Shown in pieces: positions 48,001 through 59,640 of a DNA stretch of 64,000 bases. The stretch's first letter is position 1, and every line of letters starts with the position of its first letter. A model generated the notes under the pieces. The model ran no database searches, was not told where the DNA came from, and worked only from the letters and a program-made list of their open reading frames with translations. This DNA is from Zygaena filipendulae (taxonomy: Eukaryota; Arthropoda; Insecta; Lepidoptera; Zygaenidae). The position numbers were made by a program, and so were the translations under genes. Location: NCBI GenBank assembly GCA_907165275.2, contig OU015677.1:5022001-5086000 (forward strand), read 5' to 3'.

Positions 48001-51000
48001 GTCTTTGTAAAGTTATATTTAAGAGGTACTTCACCTTTTCTTAGCTTATTGTAATTATGTGACATTTCAAGGTGGAGGAATTCGAATTGGTTATGAGAGC
48101 TAATTCTTTATAGTAAATATTTTTTAGGTATAGCTGGTTGGTCAGTGAATACTAACAGAGACACAAAAATATACGTCCAACCAAACAACGTGACTACAAT
48201 CCACGAACCAAAAGACGTTTGCCCAAAAGACGATAGAAACAAAAAGAACAGTATATTCCTCCTCATCATAGTATGTTCGTCGACAACAAACTTCGACCGT
48301 AGGAGAGCTATAAGAGAAACCTGGGGGGATTACAAAACGTATTTGCAACTGTTCAAAATTAATAATGCCATCAGAAACAAATACAAAAGTTACAACTTCA
48401 CACATGATCTGTACAACGAAACAGATAATATGGTAGATAATGTAAATTATACTAGTACAAGAAAGAGAAGGAACATATCTGGTTTCGGGCAGTTACTGCC
48501 TGAGTTAGCTAAAGCGTTACAGAAGAATATGGAAACAATTAAGACTGATGATGTACCTGTTACTCCAGAGAAGAGATTTGCTAATGAAGAAGAAGATGAT
48601 AATGAGATGTTAGATGAATTCGATATGAATAAGGAATTGGGAGATGAATCTGAACCGGAAGAAACTCAAAACTATGACTATGAATATGAAAGCAACATCA
48701 TGAGGATACCACCAAAAGGTTACGAAGAAAGTCCAAATTTAGAGAAAGTATTGAATCTGTTGAAATTAGCAAAGCCTTTCTTAAACAAAGAATCCATGCG
48801 GGATGAAAATCCGATGCCAGATTTTAAACTTGTGTTTCTATTGGGGTTGCCATCTGAGGGGAACGTCACAGATGTTCAAGATAAGATCGACAAGGAAGCG
48901 TCGACGTACGGCGACATAATACAAGAAGGTTTTATAGATTCGTACAATAATTTAACGTTGAAATCTATCATGATGTTGAAATGGATCACTTACAACTGCA
49001 ATGAGAGCGGTGAGTGGACTTTGTTTGAAGAATTTTTAACGTTCGTTTAGCTTTATTTAAGAAACATAATTTGATGATAGTTTTTGGTAACACTTATCGT
49101 CATGTCGAGCGAAGCTCGGTCGCTTTATTTGTCACTAGCTGCGGTAATTTCGGAGTTCTCGCAGGAATTTCGGGATAAAAGTATCCTATGTCACTCGGGA
49201 CTACCGTAGCTTCCTATAAGTGAAAGAATTTTCAAAATCGCTTCAGTAGAACCAGACTCTAGGATGGATCAGACTCCAGACGGTTACCCCTAGCAAGGTC
49301 CACAAACTCAAAAACTTTACCTCTTTATAATATTGGTATACATAAAAATATTTAGTTGATCGTAAGACCTTACCTCTCATCTCCTATTCCAGTGCGGTAC
49401 ATTCTGAAGACAGACGACGATATGTACGTCAATGTGCCCAACCTCGTGCGCAACCTGAGAAACAGGTCGCAGCATTTTGACAACGACCATGGAGGTTATA
49501 AGAGGACCGAATATTTGCTTATTGGCGGTTTGATATGCGGCGCGAGGCCCGTCCATAACTCCCACGATAAATGGTAACCATATTTCTTTATTACTAGCTG
49601 TTCTTCCACCGTCTCTTCCCGGTATACCTTCGGGAACACTTTGTTATTCTCCTTTGTTATATTAAAAGTACCCTACGTCCTATTCCAAGATCTAAATTAC
49701 CCGTAACGATGCTCTAAATAGCCTTGCTTCGTGAATCTTCACTACCAGCTGTCCCCTCCACCTCAATTCTTGAAATTCCTTCGGGAACGCCCTATTCCAA
49801 GATGTAAATATATGTAGATGGGCAATCAACTAGGTGCTTGGGATTAAACCCGATAAAAGCCTGCCGTTTTGGGGTTACATAATATGTATGTAATTCTATG
49901 TAGTATATATAGTGAAATATTGTGTGTATTTTTTTTCTAACTATTCCCTGCGGTTTCTCCCGCGGCGATTTCGGAGATTCCGCGAGAATTCTGGGATAAA
50001 CAGTATCCTATGTCCTTCTCTGTACCCCTGACAACTTGTATGCAGAATTTCATGATGATCGGTTGAGGCGTTAAGGCCTGAAAGTGTAACAAACAAACTC
50101 ACTTACGCTTTTATAATTTCCTAATTTTTAAAATACTTTGTAAGTGCCAAAAAAATACACGTGATGTTGGGTATCGAGGTGTGTAAAATTCCCCCACGTA
50201 TCACTATGGGGGGGGGGATGTTAGAATGTTGCTAAAAACATCACTTATTTAATGGAGGGGACAACCAAAGCGCCATCCGCTCACCCCATACGCTCTAGTT
50301 AAGCCCAGTGCAACCTCTTTCGGGTCACTTGTTGTACCGGATCCAACTCCTCGTTCCAGGCACAGCCCAGTTAACCCCAGTACAACCCCTCTCCAGGTCA
50401 CTTGTTCCACCAGATCCAATTCCTCGTTCCAGGTACAGTCCCCGCTACATGTACGGCGGGCGGGTGTACCCCAGGTACCTGTCGGGCACGGGGTACGCGA
50501 TGTCGGCGCACGCGGCGCACGCGTTGTACGAAGCCGCGTTGAGAACCAACTATTTCCATTTGGAGGACGTTTACATCACTGGTAAGGATCTTGAATACCG
50601 ATTTCAGTCATGAAAACTGCACCACTCCTGCTGCACTGATCAGGATTATGCAATCTACATACTATTAAACTATGGAATGTATCGTCATGCGATCTGTTCA
50701 CGTAGAAATCGTCCAGTCAAGTTCAATCTTTAGGCTTCCGTACCCGAAGAGTCCAAACGGAGCCCTATTGCTGTCACTCGCGTATCCGTCTGGCTGTCGT
50801 CTGTCTCACGCGTTTTACAGACAAACCGTAGAAGATACAGGTCTTCAAATTCGTACAGTATATGTATATTGATGACCCAAAGCTATACAAATTGTCAAAA
50901 AAGATTTTTAAGAATTTTTAAGGGGGTCTTTCATACAGCTAAAAGGAGGCGCAATTTTTTTTTTGTTCATTTACCAAATTGAGTAGGGTATCGTTGGATA

Positions 51001-53748
51001 GAGTTCACTGAGTGAAAAAACTGTATTTTTGTCTTTACAACATTTTGTACCGAAGCATTCTCCAACTTCTCATTGACCTCTAAACTTTAAACTTGGTGTT
51101 AATTTTTTTTACGTATACTTTATCAACAAATGCAATCTAGCTCTTTTACTTTTGTGAATGTATTTATTGTTTTATTTTCGGTTGTAAACTGTTTTGTGTA
51201 CTAAATAAATAAATAAATACCAACATATTGATAATTCGATGTTTTTTTTTTAATTCAGCAATCATACATTTGGTACAGAACCCTAAATGTGCGAAGTCTG
51301 ACACGTTGCACTTGACTGATTTTTTCCGTGACCACGTGACACGACAATCCGTTCCTTAGTTTAACGATTATCGATCCTCAACTCGGCTAAGACGGCCCGC
51401 TCGCGCAGGTATGTGCGCGCACCGCGCCCGGCCACGCATCGCGCCGCGCGACGAGCCGCTGTTCTCGTACCGCGCGGCGCCGGCGCGCGCGCAGCTCGCG
51501 TGCTGCGCGCACGCACGTGCCACCACGCACCGCGTGCCACCCGCCCAGATGCGCGCGCTGCACGCGCAGCTGCTGCTGCCGGACGTGCAGGATCTGTGAG
51601 TGACACTTAGATAGATAGATAACAGCTCTTTACAAACAATACAAAAGTTTTAACAAAAAAAAATTTACCGACCGACAAAATTTTTTGATTAATAATGATA
51701 TAAAATATTAGTGCATTCCACATAAAATTAAATGCAAATTCACTTTCGTTACAGATGTGAAAGGAAGCGGTTAACACAGGTAAGACAAGATCGGCTGAAG
51801 AGGCTGGAAACATTGAAGAAATTCAAAAAGATCGCTATTAAAAAAGCTAAAGAAGCCAAAGCGACGTAACAACTATAACATACTAACAAAATATTGATAT
51901 GAGATCCTTTTTCACCACTTCTAATATTGTAAAGTACATGTTTTATCTAGATTGAACTTAGGTCTTTGTGATTAGCTAATGTAATATAATTACGTCGTTT
52001 GCAAACAAATATTCAAGTTTTGTACGAGATTTTTGTGCTGTTAAACTGATACCAGTTTAACTAAAATGTGGTGGAATAGGCTCTTATATTGTAGCAGACC
52101 GCCCAATAAGTTTTGATGCTAACGAATGCAAAAGTACCGTCACTAAAACTACTGAAACTTGTAAACTAATGATTGGGTTATCGTTAAATGTTGACATATT
52201 GTGTTTTTGATTGAGAGGTAATAAATACATTGCAAATGTAATAACTTAGCCTCAGAAGTCGTAACTTATTGTATGACGTGATGTACTTGTTTATGTAGTC
52301 TCTGCATTATTAATTATTGCTCGTTTTTTGCTTTGGTGCTGGTTTTCATGCACTTTAAAATATGAATTTTAATTAGGTACGTGGCTTATTTATGAAATTG
52401 TATTAATCGTCCCTCAAGTAAAAGTTGCCGTAACAAGAAACTTGCATTACTTAATTTTAAATACTTTCGACTTATTGCTGTAGTTTTCCAATAATTTAGA
52501 AAGACTGACTTTTAATTTCATAAATTGTGATGTAGTAGTTGTAATCTGAACAGATACTCGATAAAATGTATTACTTAGAATTATTCTTAGGTATATTTAG
52601 GTAAAAAACAAACCTCTAGTCTGACTGCCGATTAACAATTATGTATGTTGGGTTTTTATAGCAGTTAATTTTCCAAATAAACGAAAAGTTAAATCAAAAT
52701 GAAATGAAGTTGGTAAAGTTCGATACTATTGGATGTTAAAGCTATGAACTTTTGACACATTGATCTTAACGTTCAGTTTGTGAAGAAATTAAAATTATCT
52801 GTAAAATCTATTAAAAATTGTGTATTTTTGGACTTTAAAGAGGCATTTCATCAAGTACATGTCATACTACAAAGTGCCTATTTATATTATAATTCAAGTA
52901 TTATAGTATAGTGTTTGGTGTTGTTATTTTGTTGTTATGGAATGTTGTATTTGGTAAAGTTTAACATTTTTAATTGAGCAAGTGTAGTGTAGACATAATA
53001 TTGGGTAGACTAGATTTTAGGTTCGTTTACATGGATGACTTAATCATGGTGCTTTTCATGTAGGATATTTGCGCAGTAGTCAAATCCCTTCTTTACAAGG
53101 TATATCTAAGTTTTGAAATGTGGTGGTGAATATCTTAAATATAGCCAAAAGCCATAGAAAAATTAAGTTCAAATGATTTTGCGGTACATGTTATAGTTAA
53201 ATGGCAAACGTATTTTATTTGATAGTGGCACTACAAAACTAGGCTGATATGCTTAGTTTAAGCATGAGTAGCACACTTTGTACCTGTAAGTGCGATAATT
53301 AATGTATATTTGGTATAGGTGCCTACTTATTTAACTTCTAGAAAATTTTGTGGACTTCACATTACTGTTTAGCATATCTATTAACTCTTAACTGGAATTA
53401 GTTTGCTCAATTTTGGTGAAAAAATTTGCCATAATCTGGTTTTGCAGATTTAGTGTAGGCATTGGATCGTCAAATTTAATGTTGGTGTTGGTTTGTTAAA
53501 TTCCATGTTGGTGGTTGTTATATTCTAATGTAAATAATTTTAAATTTTTGCTTTGTCTCTGCTAACATCTCCCTATAACTTTGGGTTTGTGGTAATGATT
53601 AATTTGAAATTTCTTTGTTTTTTTGTTTTGTTTTTTTTTTTCACATAAGAATTTATATTTTTCTTTGTATTTACAGAAAAAAGAACGCGACATGAAACTG
53701 TTTGTTGATTACAGATATTTGAGATTAAGTGTCGACAGTGAGTGTTAA
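45058..53748 (+). CDS. GalT-1: GT31 beta-1,3-galactosyltransferase-like, type II membrane protein
   Basis: Exons: 45058 or 45097-45197, 46860-47035, 47524-47631, 48128-49009, 49393-49573, 50433-50581, 51409-51595, 51755-51779, 53677-53748. From the ATG at 45097 this gives 626 residues; from 45058, 639. A membrane segment at about 60-82 (FLLISTGMILFCVLMYIPVY) follows a charged cytosolic tail, as in Golgi type II enzymes. GT31 landmarks are in order: IRETWG (190-195), DFKLVFLLGL (from 360), YGDIIQEGF-D-YNNLTLKS...KW...C, the metal-binding DDD at 430-432 in RYILKTDDDMYV, YPRYLSGTGY, EDVYITG (to 533) and CCAHA...HRVPP. Between IRETWG and DFKL is a ~164-residue acidic insertion, far longer than in typical family members. 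Expected reaction: transfer of galactose or N-acetylglucosamine from UDP-sugar in a beta-1,3 link. The N-terminus is uncertain: exon 45084-45197 also has an acceptor and fits the exon ending at 33305. AATAAA at 53774. Confidence 0.85.
45285..45637. mobile_element. TIR element rich in gttatataac palindromes
   Basis: Ends ggtgcgtatagactacataa and atagtctgtacgcacc are inverted (about 16-22 bp). Inside are many copies of gttatataac-like words and a GC-richer core (aaaacagtcgctgccgcacc). Located in GalT-1 intron 1. Confidence 0.7.
45813..46131 (+). mobile_element. 355-bp TIR element, family M2, copy 4 (right end deleted)
   Basis: The left end tatacaacgtgttaatgaat is intact. The right end lacks the cagttaattcattaacac segment, leaving only ttgtata. 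Confidence 0.75.
46314..46432. repeat. Inverted repeat
   Basis: aggataagcgatatattttg and gggctgccaattct pair with agaatcggcagtcc and aaatatctcgcttatccc across a short AT loop. Confidence 0.65.
46442..46770 (-). mobile_element. MITE family M1 copy 14 (reverse)
   Basis: aggcgtgttgactaat to tagtcaacatccccatt. CREs: gttagtgacgtcacgacc intact, gtgatgtcac decayed. It ends 90 bp before GalT-1 exon 2. Confidence 0.8.
47064..47420. repeat. 111-bp minisatellite in GalT-1 intron 2
   Basis: gagtgctgg recurs at 47175, 47286 and 47397 (period 111 = 37 codons), with a shorter degenerate unit before. It is GC-rich in an AT-rich intron. Because the period is a multiple of three, frames stay open on both strands; the plus frame repeats ECWVPGNRVTQR and YKGEEV. 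No splice sites frame it, so it is not called coding. Confidence 0.85.
49130..49345 (+). repeat. S1 element copy in GalT-1 intron
   Basis: cactagctgcggtaatttcg, ttctcgcaggaatttcggga and a variant tail with caaactcaaaaactttacct. Confidence 0.55.
49590..50125 (+). repeat. S1 elements in GalT-1 intron
   Basis: Worn S1 pieces at 49590-49700 and 49740-49800 and a well-kept copy at 49945-50125 (tccctgcggtttctcccgcg to cttacgcttttataattt). Confidence 0.55.
50200..50430. repeat. Partial duplication of exon-flanking sequence
   Basis: ggtcacttgttgtaccggat ccaactcctcgttccag at about 50323 is repeated as ggtcacttgttccaccagat ccaattcctcgttccag at about 50395, the second ending at the true acceptor (50432). 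The first copy is a ready-made decoy acceptor about 72 bp upstream. Confidence 0.7.
50590..51400. other. GalT-1 intron 6; no genes
   Basis: AT-rich with a short (aaat)n run near 51205. No supported exon. Confidence 0.4.
51780..51869 (+). CDS. Alternative GalT-1 C-terminus by reading through the last intron
   Basis: If the donor CAG|gtaaga at 51780 is not used, the frame stays open for 29 codons, giving VRQDRLKRLETLKKFKKIAI plus a lysine-rich end, and stops at TAA 51867. The spliced alternative (53677-53748) gives KKERDMKLFVDYRYLRLSVD. Its start lines up with the exon at 58984 in GalT-2 (QERERRM), so the spliced form is preferred. Confidence 0.45.
   Translation, partial: VRQDRLKRLETLKKFKKIAIKKAKEAKAT
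51870..53676. other. Long last intron (or 3' UTR) of GalT-1
   Basis: AT-rich and unusually free of the repeats that fill other introns here. It would be 3' UTR in the read-through form. Confidence 0.4.
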
Positions 53749-54313
53749 GTTTGTTTGTATGTTTCGAAGAACAAATAAAAGAACAATCTCACCAAATTAG
53801 TTTAAGATTAAACCGTAGTTTAGTGAAACGGTCAGTTTATACAGAGTCAGTTAGATAGGGGATGATAAGCTAAAAGGAACTCAATATCATGTCCATTCAA
53901 AGTTTAACTTTTATTACCTATACATAGTATATTATATATTTTTTGTAAAAGTTCAAGCATTGCCGAGAAATTATTTATTATGTATATTTTTTTTACTACT
54001 GCTTGTATTTACATTTGAATTCGTTATGAGGTCAAAGGCGTTATTTTTTTCACAAATTATGTAACTGCTTTTTTGGGTAGGTATGTACTTAGATATATCA
54101 ATGTGTTTTTATTGTTACCCTCCTTCCAGATTGACTCTGTTTATTACACCCATATTATGGTGTTTTATATTGATTGCAAAGTGTTGTGGTCTAGTTTTAT
54201 TGTTTTCACCGTTTACCAAATTATTGTATATCATATATCAAAAATATTCTCATAGGTACTTAGTTATTTACCGCCTTATACATAGTTATTTATTATAAAA
54301 TGAACATATTAAA

Positions 54314-54604
54314 ATGGGCATGATGACAGGGTATAAAAATCAAAATTCTGTTTAGTCCGTCAGTTACATAGTAAAAAAATTATAGACATGTATTTTTTGT
54401 TTTTTCGAATAAAACGCATTATAGTTTAGGAGTGGGAGGTTGTGACGTCATAGCTAAGTGTAAAGTGTACCTAGGTGTGACGTCATACGAAATTTCAATT
54501 CAATGTATCGCTGTTATTTGATTAGGTACGTAAAAAAAATGCGTGCCCAATATTTTTTTCTACAAGACGAACTAAAAATTAAAATTTTGTCATCATGCCC
54601 ATTG
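54314..54604 (+). mobile_element. MITE family M1 copy 15
   Basis: gggcatgatgacagggtata to tgtcatcatgccc; shorter than the others. CREs are decayed to gtgacgtcata on both sides. In the spacer between GalT-1 and GalT-2. Confidence 0.75.
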
Positions 54605-55200
54605 TATTTAATATCCTGATCACAACTTATCAAAATCATGTTTAAAATAAAAAATAAATCTTTGATCAAACGTTATGCCTAACCTATTTGTTTATTTACA
54701 ACCAATTCCTACTTATACAAATCTTTGTCTAATCCCATGTTAACGTAAAAGCTTCATCAAGTATAACTTACGGCCTTAAAACATTAGTATTATAAAGAAG
54801 TAGGTACCTAAGTATACTTGAATGATACGTTTTTCAATGAAAGCATTGTTAAACTACCTTAAATAAAACATACGTGTTTCCCCTAATATTTTTCTGCTTA
54901 CTCGCTGGTTTTGTATTATAGATAGGTATGTAATTCTTTTAACGACGGATCATAAAATCACTGAAATATACAAAATATAATCTTTTAGTACAAGCATAAG
55001 ACGTCATGATAAAGGTAGCGTAAAATTATTTTAGAGAATCGATTTATTTCAGTGATATCTAGAAAAACCTATAACGTAGGTAATACCACTGTGGTCTTAA
55101 AGATGCGTTATGTTAGCTTTTTTACCATTCCTCAGCAAAAATGTTCTAGCTGTCTTTGATTCCATCAGAAAGTATAATTTGCATTGAAATAACTTGAGAT

Positions 55201-58200
55201 ATGAGAAGGATACCGTTTCTATTGCTCAAATTGAAATCGAGAAAGAAAATATGTGCGAGAGCCATCATTCTGTTAAGCTTGTGCTGTGTTATGAGTGGCG
55301 TTTTTATATACAAATACATTTATTATAATACTGAAGGATTATTCGTAGGTAAGAGTTATGTTAGAATTCCTTTTCTGTATCCCTGACAACATGTAGAAGG
55401 TCTGCAAAATTTAATGCAGTTCCATCCGGTTTAATTTCGGAATTCCCGCAGGAATTCTGGGATAAAAAGTATCCTATGTTGTTTTCTGTACCCTTGAAAA
55501 TGTGTATTCAAAATTTAGTGATGATCGTTTGAGCAGTTAAGACGTGAAAGCGTCACAAACAAACAAACTCACATTCGCATTAATTGTAAATGAGATATTA
55601 GGTATAACGTTGAAATTGATTCGAGTTTTTACTTACGCAGGGTAAAAGAGATAGAGAAATTCTGCTATCAGAGGGGGGCTATTATGTAACTTTTGTTTCT
55701 ATAATTTTTCGGTTGCAATAAAAAACATGGCGGTTTTTCGATTACAACAATATCTAGCAATAAACATACTTCAAGTTGAAACTGCCTAAACATCAACTGA
55801 TTCTAATTCTGATTGAAACTGAAATATGATAGCAACAAAAATTACAAAATTGCCCTGTAGCACTGTTAAATGGCCAGATAACTAAATGTTTTCAGGTTCC
55901 GTATTTACAAAAGATTCAAACTTAAATATTCTCGGATGGTCAGCTAGTACTAATCGCGATATTAAAATATATGTACTGCCAGACAAAGTGACTACTATAG
56001 CTGAGCCTGCAGATATTTGTACAGAAAGTAAAAACAAGTTATTTTTGCTAATCATTGTTTGTTCTGCAACCGAAAATTTTGAAGAACGTGTAGCCATCAG
56101 GGAAACATGGGGTAACTATGGGCAGTTTGAAGAAATGTATAAAATCTTTAAAACAATGAAAGAGAAATATAAGAATTATAATTTTACTTACGATGAGCTG
56201 TGGCTGAAGACTTTAGTTAAAGAAGAACAATCTAGAAACTTTGGCGTACCAGTACCGCATATAGTTAAAACACTAAAGAAATATTATCAAAAAGCCAATA
56301 CGGAGACTAGATATTCAACAAATAGCAAAGAAAGTGAAGTTAATGGCGATTCAGATCTTGAGAAATCTGATAATGAATCTAATAAACTTAGTGACAGTTT
56401 TTCAGATGGCCACGCCAGTGATTCTATTCAATCGAGAAAACTACTGTCAATATTAAACATAACAGATACCCTTAATGAGACCCACAAGAAGAACTTGGAA
56501 CCAGATTTCAGACTAGTATTTCTTTTAGGTTTATCGAACAGCAAAAATTTAAGCGGTGTTCAAGAAGAAATTAGCAAAGAAGTAATCAAGTATGGTGATA
56601 TTATACAAGAGAGTTTTATAGACACGTATCATAACTTAACTATCAAATCTGTCATGATGTTGAAATGGATAACCAGAAAATGTAATGAAAGTGGTTAGCA
56701 TTATATTTTTAAATATAATTTTCAATATTAAATGCATTTATTTTTAAGTGGAACAATGATTTAAAAAAATATATTCTGCTATAAATGCCAGTAAATGAAC
56801 AAAATAGAAGAAGTAAATGTCTTGAAGGTGCGCTCAAAGATTGAAGATAATATTTTACCTGATAGCAGTGTACCTATGCTTAACTTATAACTGACCTTAT
56901 GCAGGGTTTGGAAAATGGCTACCATTTACCAGGTTACGAGCATTCAAACGTTATTTATTTAAAATTAATGACGGTCACGTCCCGACTACCGACCTCAAAT
57001 AGGTATCACAGGCACAAACTAACAATTATTATTAATTCTGTAAACATCTCGTAAAAGTTAAGCCAAAGATGTAAGGGTCATAGGCACTTTGATACACTTA
57101 CAGATTGGTAGGTGCCTCATTTTGAGTTACTTTAAATCTTTAAATTAATGTTTTAGTTCGTTACATATTAAAAACGGATGACGACATGTACGTAAACTTG
57201 CCGCACTTAATGTGGAAGTTGAAGAAGATATCACAAACGTTCGATTTAAATGTCAACGGAGGAAAAATGGAAGAAGAGCATTTGTTGCTGGGTCATCTAT
57301 TCAAAAACACACAACCGATTCACAACGCCTCAATAAAGTGGTAAGTTTCTGGAGAGTTACTCCGATTTTTATTAGGTCATCGAGGTAAATTGTATTGTAG
57401 GTAGTTGTAACAATAGTTACCGGAGAAATACCGAAATTTATGTTTGTGAAATCAGTAGGAGTAGCTAGTGAATGTGTACCTACCTATATAATGTAATCTA
57501 AGTTGACAAATCTTTGCGGCTTTAAGGTACAGCCCCAGATACATGTACAGTAAAAAACTGTACCCACCTTATCTGTCCGGCATCGGTTACGTGTTCACAA
57601 TGCCTACAGCTCAAGCTTTATACAAAGCTGCATTTGTGACTAAATATTTTCATTTAGAGGACGTCTATATAACAGGTAAGATTAAGCTGGCACAGATCAT
57701 ATTTATTGTCTTCTTGTTGGATGATGACTTGAGCAGTTTTGGTGATAGGTACTTGTATTCTATTTAGGCTTGTGCCCTAAACATTCCAAGCCAAGGCAGT
57801 CGCCTCAGAATGACCCAACCTTCGAGAATATTTTCGCCATACACTGCAATATTTGCTGCGCACACGCACATGTCACCGTACACCGTGTTCCACCGCGCGT
57901 GATGAGGTCGTTGCACGCTCAGTTGATGTCATACAAACAGCAAGACGAGTGAGTTTTTTAAAATCAAAATAAATCATTGCCTAATGTATTGATTAATTAT
58001 ATAAATAATATAATTATTGATACACAAAACTAAGACAGTCTGACTAAAATTCGTATGACTAAAGTAATCGAAATAGCTCAAATAAGAATTACAAAGATAT
58101 AATCTGGCAATAGTTAGGATATACATAATGCTGCAAAGATGAATTAGCCGATTATCTAGTGAAGAAAAAAAAATTCATAGGAGGTAGGCTTATGCACATT

Positions 58201-59194
58201 AAAAATCTAGCATCCTTAAAAACGCAAACATCAAGAGCATCGATATATAGGTATTATGTACAATCAATGAGCAATATGAATAAAAAGGCAAGGGTTGTAG
58301 GATCGTATAGCAAATTTGTTTAGTACAGAACCCCTGGTAATGGATGATTGGGATCCTTAAAGAATTCAGCAGAGAAAAAAAATAATATTTTCTGAGATCC
58401 TGCTGAAAACGTACAAATTGGTAGTGGAAATTAGAAAATGGATGGAATAGATTAGCCTGGCTAAATTTTATGATGAAATTTGATAACGGAACATTTTATT
58501 TATTGGCTTTGTAAATGTAAATATTGTTTACTTTTTCAGATGCGAAAAGAAAAATCTAGCTGATGTAAGATTTAAATATATCTTTTTGGAGTCAGTTTCA
58601 CAAAGTAAAACGTATTTTATAGTTCGAGATTTAGAAATACCTAGTCTGGTGATAGATAAAAGAACGTTGTGAGATGAAAGTTGTAAGTTAGGGACTGAAA
58701 ATGAGAGAGGATCGCTTAGATTAGACGAAAAAATAAATTTTAGTAATGATTTTGGAAGGATGGATGAAAGTGATTGTAAGAAAGATAAAGTGAAAAGATA
58801 AAGAGGACGTTGTTAGAGAGACAATCGTTTCGTGTCATATGGACCGATATATCGGTAAGTATTTGTGTACATATTAAAGATACATATAAAATAGGTAACA
58901 CACAAAGGAAAAAACTCTGATATTATTTAAGAATACCGATTGTTTCCACTTACTATAGTCACCTAAGTGTTTCTTTCCCGCAGCAAGAACGAGAACGCAG
59001 AATGTGTGTGTTGTATCAACAATTAGGACTCAAAGCTGACGAGTGCAGGTAAGATAGGTATATTTGGTGTGACGGATTAATGATGAAGCATTCCAATCGT
59101 ACTGTTTGTGATAACTCTGTTTCGTTTTAGCGCCAGGAAAATAGTGATCAACGCAACTGCAGACGGAAAGTTCGAGATCAGCGTAAAGTTTTGA
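55201..59194 (+). CDS. GalT-2: GT31 beta-1,3-galactosyltransferase-like (complete)
   Basis: Exons 55201-55348, 55896-56693, 57157-57340, 57527-57675, 57768-57948, 58540-58564, 58984-59048, 59131-59194; 537 residues. A short basic tail precedes a membrane anchor at about 20-41 (RAIILLSLCCVMSGVFIYKY), so the start at 55201 gives a compact Golgi type II layout. IRETWG is at 117-122, DFRLVFLLGL from 253, DDD at 323-325 (RYILKTDDDMYVNLP), then YPPYLSGIGY, EDVYITG and CCAHAHVTVHRVPP. The insertion between the first two motifs is about 130 residues, Ser/Asp/Glu-rich. The 25-nt exon (58540) encodes CEKKNLAD and is the counterpart of 51755-51779 in GalT-1. The last exon ends ARKIVINATADGKFEISVKF. Exons are AT-rich, unlike the GC-rich C-terminal exons of its two neighbours. 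Family and catalytic motifs are clear; donor and acceptor sugars are not. Confidence 0.92.
55425..55595 (+). repeat. S1 element in GalT-2 intron 1
   Basis: tttcggaattcccgcaggaa to caaactcacattcgcatt; the head is missing. Confidence 0.6.
57949..58539. other. GalT-2 intron 5
   Basis: AT-rich, no elements with clear ends. Confidence 0.4.
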
Positions 59195-59640
59195 TACGAA
59201 ATCAATTTGAAGTTATGCAATTTTAACATTAATACAAATGTGAAAATCATGACAACTGATGTACCTATTTAACCACAACCCTTATAGTTACTAATTTCAA
59301 AACCGAAATGATCTGGGTTCCCCGTTTCACCCGTAGAGTCTGCATGATAAGTAAAAAACCACAGGGAAGAACTTCTCTAAAGTTTAGGTACCTAATAAAA
59401 ACCACATTAAAATCCGTCATGTAGTTTAGAAGAACTAAAACGGAAACACATAAGTACAGACGCAAAAAACGCCTTCTATGTGACTTCTATATTTATAGTT
59501 TAAACATAAACATTTCTTATAGGCTATATTTGCGTTACGAAATACCTAGGTTGTCCATAAAAATTATAAAATATACGGTGGTAGAACACCTTTTGGCAAG
59601 TAAATTGTAGTTTAATCGAATTTGCTAACAAATACATATA

